Assembly (NCBI GenBank): GCA_905233655.1
Contig: CAJOCS010000012.1
Location: forward strand, 18,184-56,748
DNA length: 38,565 nt
Direction: 5' to 3'
DNA from: an uncultured Bacteroidales bacterium
GTDB taxonomy: Bacteria > Bacteroidota > Bacteroidia > Bacteroidales > UBA932
Shown here in pieces: positions 37,266-38,565 of the stretch (position 1 is the first letter of the stretch; each line of letters starts with the position of its first letter). A model generated the notes under the pieces. It searched no databases. It was not told the DNA's origin and saw nothing but the letters and a program-made list of their open reading frames with translations. The translations under genes were made by a program, and so were the position numbers.

Positions 37266-37856
37266 ATGAAATACAATTCATATATATCATGGATTAAGAT
37301 AAAGCAAATAAGGTTTTTGCTGATAATAATTGTTTCCTTCACAGCTGTTCTATCTTGCGACAAGGAGTATAATCAGAAGCCATGTCATATAGAGTTGAGT
37401 ATTAGCTGTGTAGTTAATCCCGATGTTAAAATATTGGTTGCTGAAACCAATTTAACGGATAATAATCGCTTCTCTTATGGGACGATTCAAAAAAAGTGGT
37501 TCTCTTTTTATAATATGACCGCATATTGCAGTGTTTATGTTTATGAATCTCACCGATTTGAAAGAGAAATACTTACATATGATGATTTTTTAGAATGGGT
37601 AAAGGAGACGGTTCCGGATCCGTTTATTGATATTTGTTACTATAGCGGAGACTTCGGTGTTTATCCTGATGGTGCAGAGCCTTTAAGTGGGGCGGGATAT
37701 CTGGCGTTTCATTATAAGGAGTGTCTCGAAAATCTAACACCCAGTAAAACAGAGCATTCAGAAGGTGGCCATGGTGATGCGATATATTCATATTACACTG
37801 TTTTTTATATAAACTGTACAGAACAAATACAAGAGATGTTGGATTCATTACAATAA
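37266..37856 (+). CDS. Putative lipoprotein of unknown function (cassette gene 2)
   Basis: A 196-residue protein I do not recognise. A long signal (about 15-30, IRFLLIIIVSFTAVLS) ends in lipobox VLSC with Cys31 followed by DKE, so it is probably lipidated. The mature part contains YDDFLEWVKETVPDPFIDIC, which matches cassette gene 1 (FDDYVAFEKDRVGEPYIEIY) in spacing and residue type, so the two are probably diverged paralogues. The end region has SYYTVFYINC, echoing the aromatic strand near the end of gene 1. It is AT-rich like its partner, 3 nt downstream of it, and followed by the second terminator copy. Envelope location is inferred; no function is claimed. Confidence 0.74.
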   Translation: MKYNSYISWIKIKQIRFLLIIIVSFTAVLSCDKEYNQKPCHIELSISCVVNPDVKILVAETNLTDNNRFSYGTIQKKWFSFYNMTAYCSVYVYESHRFEREILTYDDFLEWVKETVPDPFIDICYYSGDFGVYPDGAEPLSGAGYLAFHYKECLENLTPSKTEHSEGGHGDAIYSYYTVFYINCTEQIQEMLDSLQ

Positions 37857-37868
37857 TGTCATCACATA

Positions 37869-37906
37869 CCAAGACCCCGGAAGCACTCGCTCCCGGGGTC
37901 TTTTGT
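37869..37906 (+). repeat. 38-nt direct repeat, copy 2
   Basis: Perfect match to 36548-36585. It begins 12 nt after the stop of cassette gene 2 and ends 1 nt before the stop codon of the convergent epimerase-like ORF. Confidence 0.9.
37871..37904 (+). terminator. Intrinsic terminator after the lipoprotein pair (copy 2)
   Basis: Same 10-bp stem as after rpoC: AAGACCCCGG (37871-37880) with CCGGGGTCTT (37893-37902), followed by TT. It terminates the two cassette genes. The minus-strand side has no T run, so it is weak for the opposing ORF. Confidence 0.83.
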
Positions 37907-37907
37907 T

Positions 37908-38354
37908 CTAGTCTTTCAGTATCTCGTCGTAAAGCGTTGCGGCCTTGAGCATCATGCGTGGAATGTGGAAGGGCCCTTTGAAAAGATTGCCCTTGGCACT
38001 TTGCGCAACGCTGCCGTCGCGGTGGAGATAGCCGAACCATTCACCGTAGGCGTCATCGGCAAATACGCGATAGGCGTAGTCGAAAGCCTTCTGGTGCATG
38101 ATAAGGTATTTCTCATCGCCGGTAGCCTGATAGGCGTAAAGACCGGCCAGAACGGTCTCGCACTGGGGCCACCAGAATTTCATGTCCTGGGAATAGTCCT
38201 GCGGCGGGAAGCCCTTGCAGTCGCGGAAATTGATCATTCCTTCGTACTCCGGGTCCCAGCCGTCCTCCAGCCAGAAGGGAAGGATGTCTGTAATAACATC
38301 CATGCCCACCTTTTTGCGGCAGGCATGGATATAAGATTTATGCTGTTGATCCAT
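37908..38354 (-). CDS. Shortened N-acylglucosamine 2-epimerase (AGE/RENBP) family protein
   Basis: A full AGE-family protein is about 390-400 residues and forms an alpha/alpha barrel that epimerises N-acetylglucosamine or related sugars. This ORF has only 148 residues. Residues from about 30 match the last third of the family: LEDGWDPEYEGMINFRD, DMKFWWPQCETVLAGLYAYQ, GEWFGYLHRDGSV and KGPFHIPRMML. The first 28 residues (through ILPFWLE) look like the family's own N-terminus, so the middle, roughly 240 residues, seems to be deleted in frame. It starts 6 nt after the OmpA-family stop. It is unlikely to be an active epimerase; it may be a remnant or a reduced single-domain protein. Confidence 0.72.
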   Translation of the reverse strand: MDQQHKSYIHACRKKVGMDVITDILPFWLEDGWDPEYEGMINFRDCKGFPPQDYSQDMKFWWPQCETVLAGLYAYQATGDEKYLIMHQKAFDYAYRVFADDAYGEWFGYLHRDGSVAQSAKGNLFKGPFHIPRMMLKAATLYDEILKD

Positions 38355-38360
38355 AAAGGA

Positions 38361-38565
38361 CTATTCCAGGGTGCCGTTTTCTGCGGCCTGAACCATGTCT
38401 TCGTTTGCGGAGACGTAGATTTCAACGCGGCGGTTCTGTGCACGGCCGTCCTCGGTGCTGTTGTCAGCGATGGGGAAGTTGAAGGAAAGGCCCTCGGAGA
38501 TGATGCGGCTGGGATCGATACCCTTGTTCTGGAGGTAGGAAGCCACGGCGTCGGCCCTTCTCTGG
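38361..38565 (-). CDS. OmpA-family C-terminal peptidoglycan-binding domain protein, N-terminus beyond window
   Basis: Only the last 67 residues are inside the window; the frame is open to the edge. They show the end of an OmpA-like domain: QRRADAVASYLQNKGIDPSR, GLSFNFPIADN, and GRAQNRRVEIYVSAN, which includes the conserved NRRVEI peptidoglycan-binding region. The protein would tether the outer membrane to the cell wall. The ATG suggested internally (GTG at 38546) is not a start. The epimerase-like ORF follows closely, probably in the same transcript. Confidence 0.88.
   Translation of the reverse strand, partial: QRRADAVASYLQNKGIDPSRIISEGLSFNFPIADNSTEDGRAQNRRVEIYVSANEDMVQAAENGTLE

Larger units (their letters stand above)
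36548..37906. mobile_element. Putative small cassette flanked by terminator-derived direct repeats
   Basis: The segment consists of repeat copy 1, nested palindromes (36601-36691), two AT-rich co-directional genes (36807-37856) and repeat copy 2. Base composition falls sharply from the GC-rich flanks to clearly AT-rich coding sequence. No transposase or integrase is present, so movement would need a trans-acting enzyme or homologous recombination between terminator copies. Calling it mobile is an inference from the repeats and composition. An alternative is a local duplication of the terminator during acquisition of the two genes. Confidence 0.5.

Overview
This window looks like a chromosomal segment of a Bacteroidales bacterium, probably an uncultured gut-type lineage with higher GC than Bacteroides. 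The evidence is the repeated Bacteroidetes promoter pattern (TAnnTTTG -7 boxes, several with a TTTG about 19-20 nt upstream), starts that mostly lack Shine-Dalgarno sequences, Bacteroidetes-style lipoprotein signals, a lipoprotein GH3 next to a GH2, and RpoB/RpoC sizes and sequence features typical of the phylum. The genus cannot be fixed from this sequence. Genes are tightly packed, with many 4-nt ATGA overlaps.

Layout. 1-4253 (minus): a two-gene exoglycosidase operon, GH3 then a GH2 beta-galactosidase cut by the window edge. 4294-8763 (minus): rdgB, recO, a Gate-domain membrane protein and rnr. At 8787-8816 a palindromic divergent promoter serves this operon and the plus-strand pair of a C-terminal processing protease and a U32 enzyme (8853-11796). 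11793-12767 (minus): a short-chain polyprenyl diphosphate synthase whose stop overlaps the U32 stop. 12804-18446 (minus): a five-gene MacAB/TolC-type export operon (ATPase, two permeases, adaptor, outer-membrane factor). 18581-21666 (plus): two tandem MFS transporters. 21682-23556: dxs, with a -7 box only 6 nt from its ATG.

23563-36526 is the core information-processing block: a strong promoter, tRNA Thr-Tyr-Gly-Thr, tuf, tRNA-Trp, secE, nusG, rplK, rplA, rplJ, rplL, rpoB, rpoC. The tRNA order before tuf is the same as thrU-tyrU-glyT-thrT-tufB of E. coli. Oddities here are a tRNA-Tyr whose first three acceptor pairs cannot form, mismatched stems in both tRNA-Thr genes, a 2-nt insertion breaking rplA, a strong tuf/trp intergenic hairpin, and a textbook terminator hairpin between rplL and rpoB.

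36548-37906 is the most unusual part. A 38-nt sequence containing the rpoC terminator is present twice, 1321 nt apart, as a perfect direct repeat. Between the copies lie a pair of nested palindromes and two AT-rich, co-directional genes for related-looking putative lipoproteins whose base composition differs from everything around them. This reads as a small acquired cassette that duplicated, or recombined at, the rpoC terminator. Beyond it, on the minus strand, are a drastically shortened N-acylglucosamine 2-epimerase-like ORF and the end of an OmpA-family gene. No CRISPR array, insertion sequence, integrase or rRNA gene was seen.
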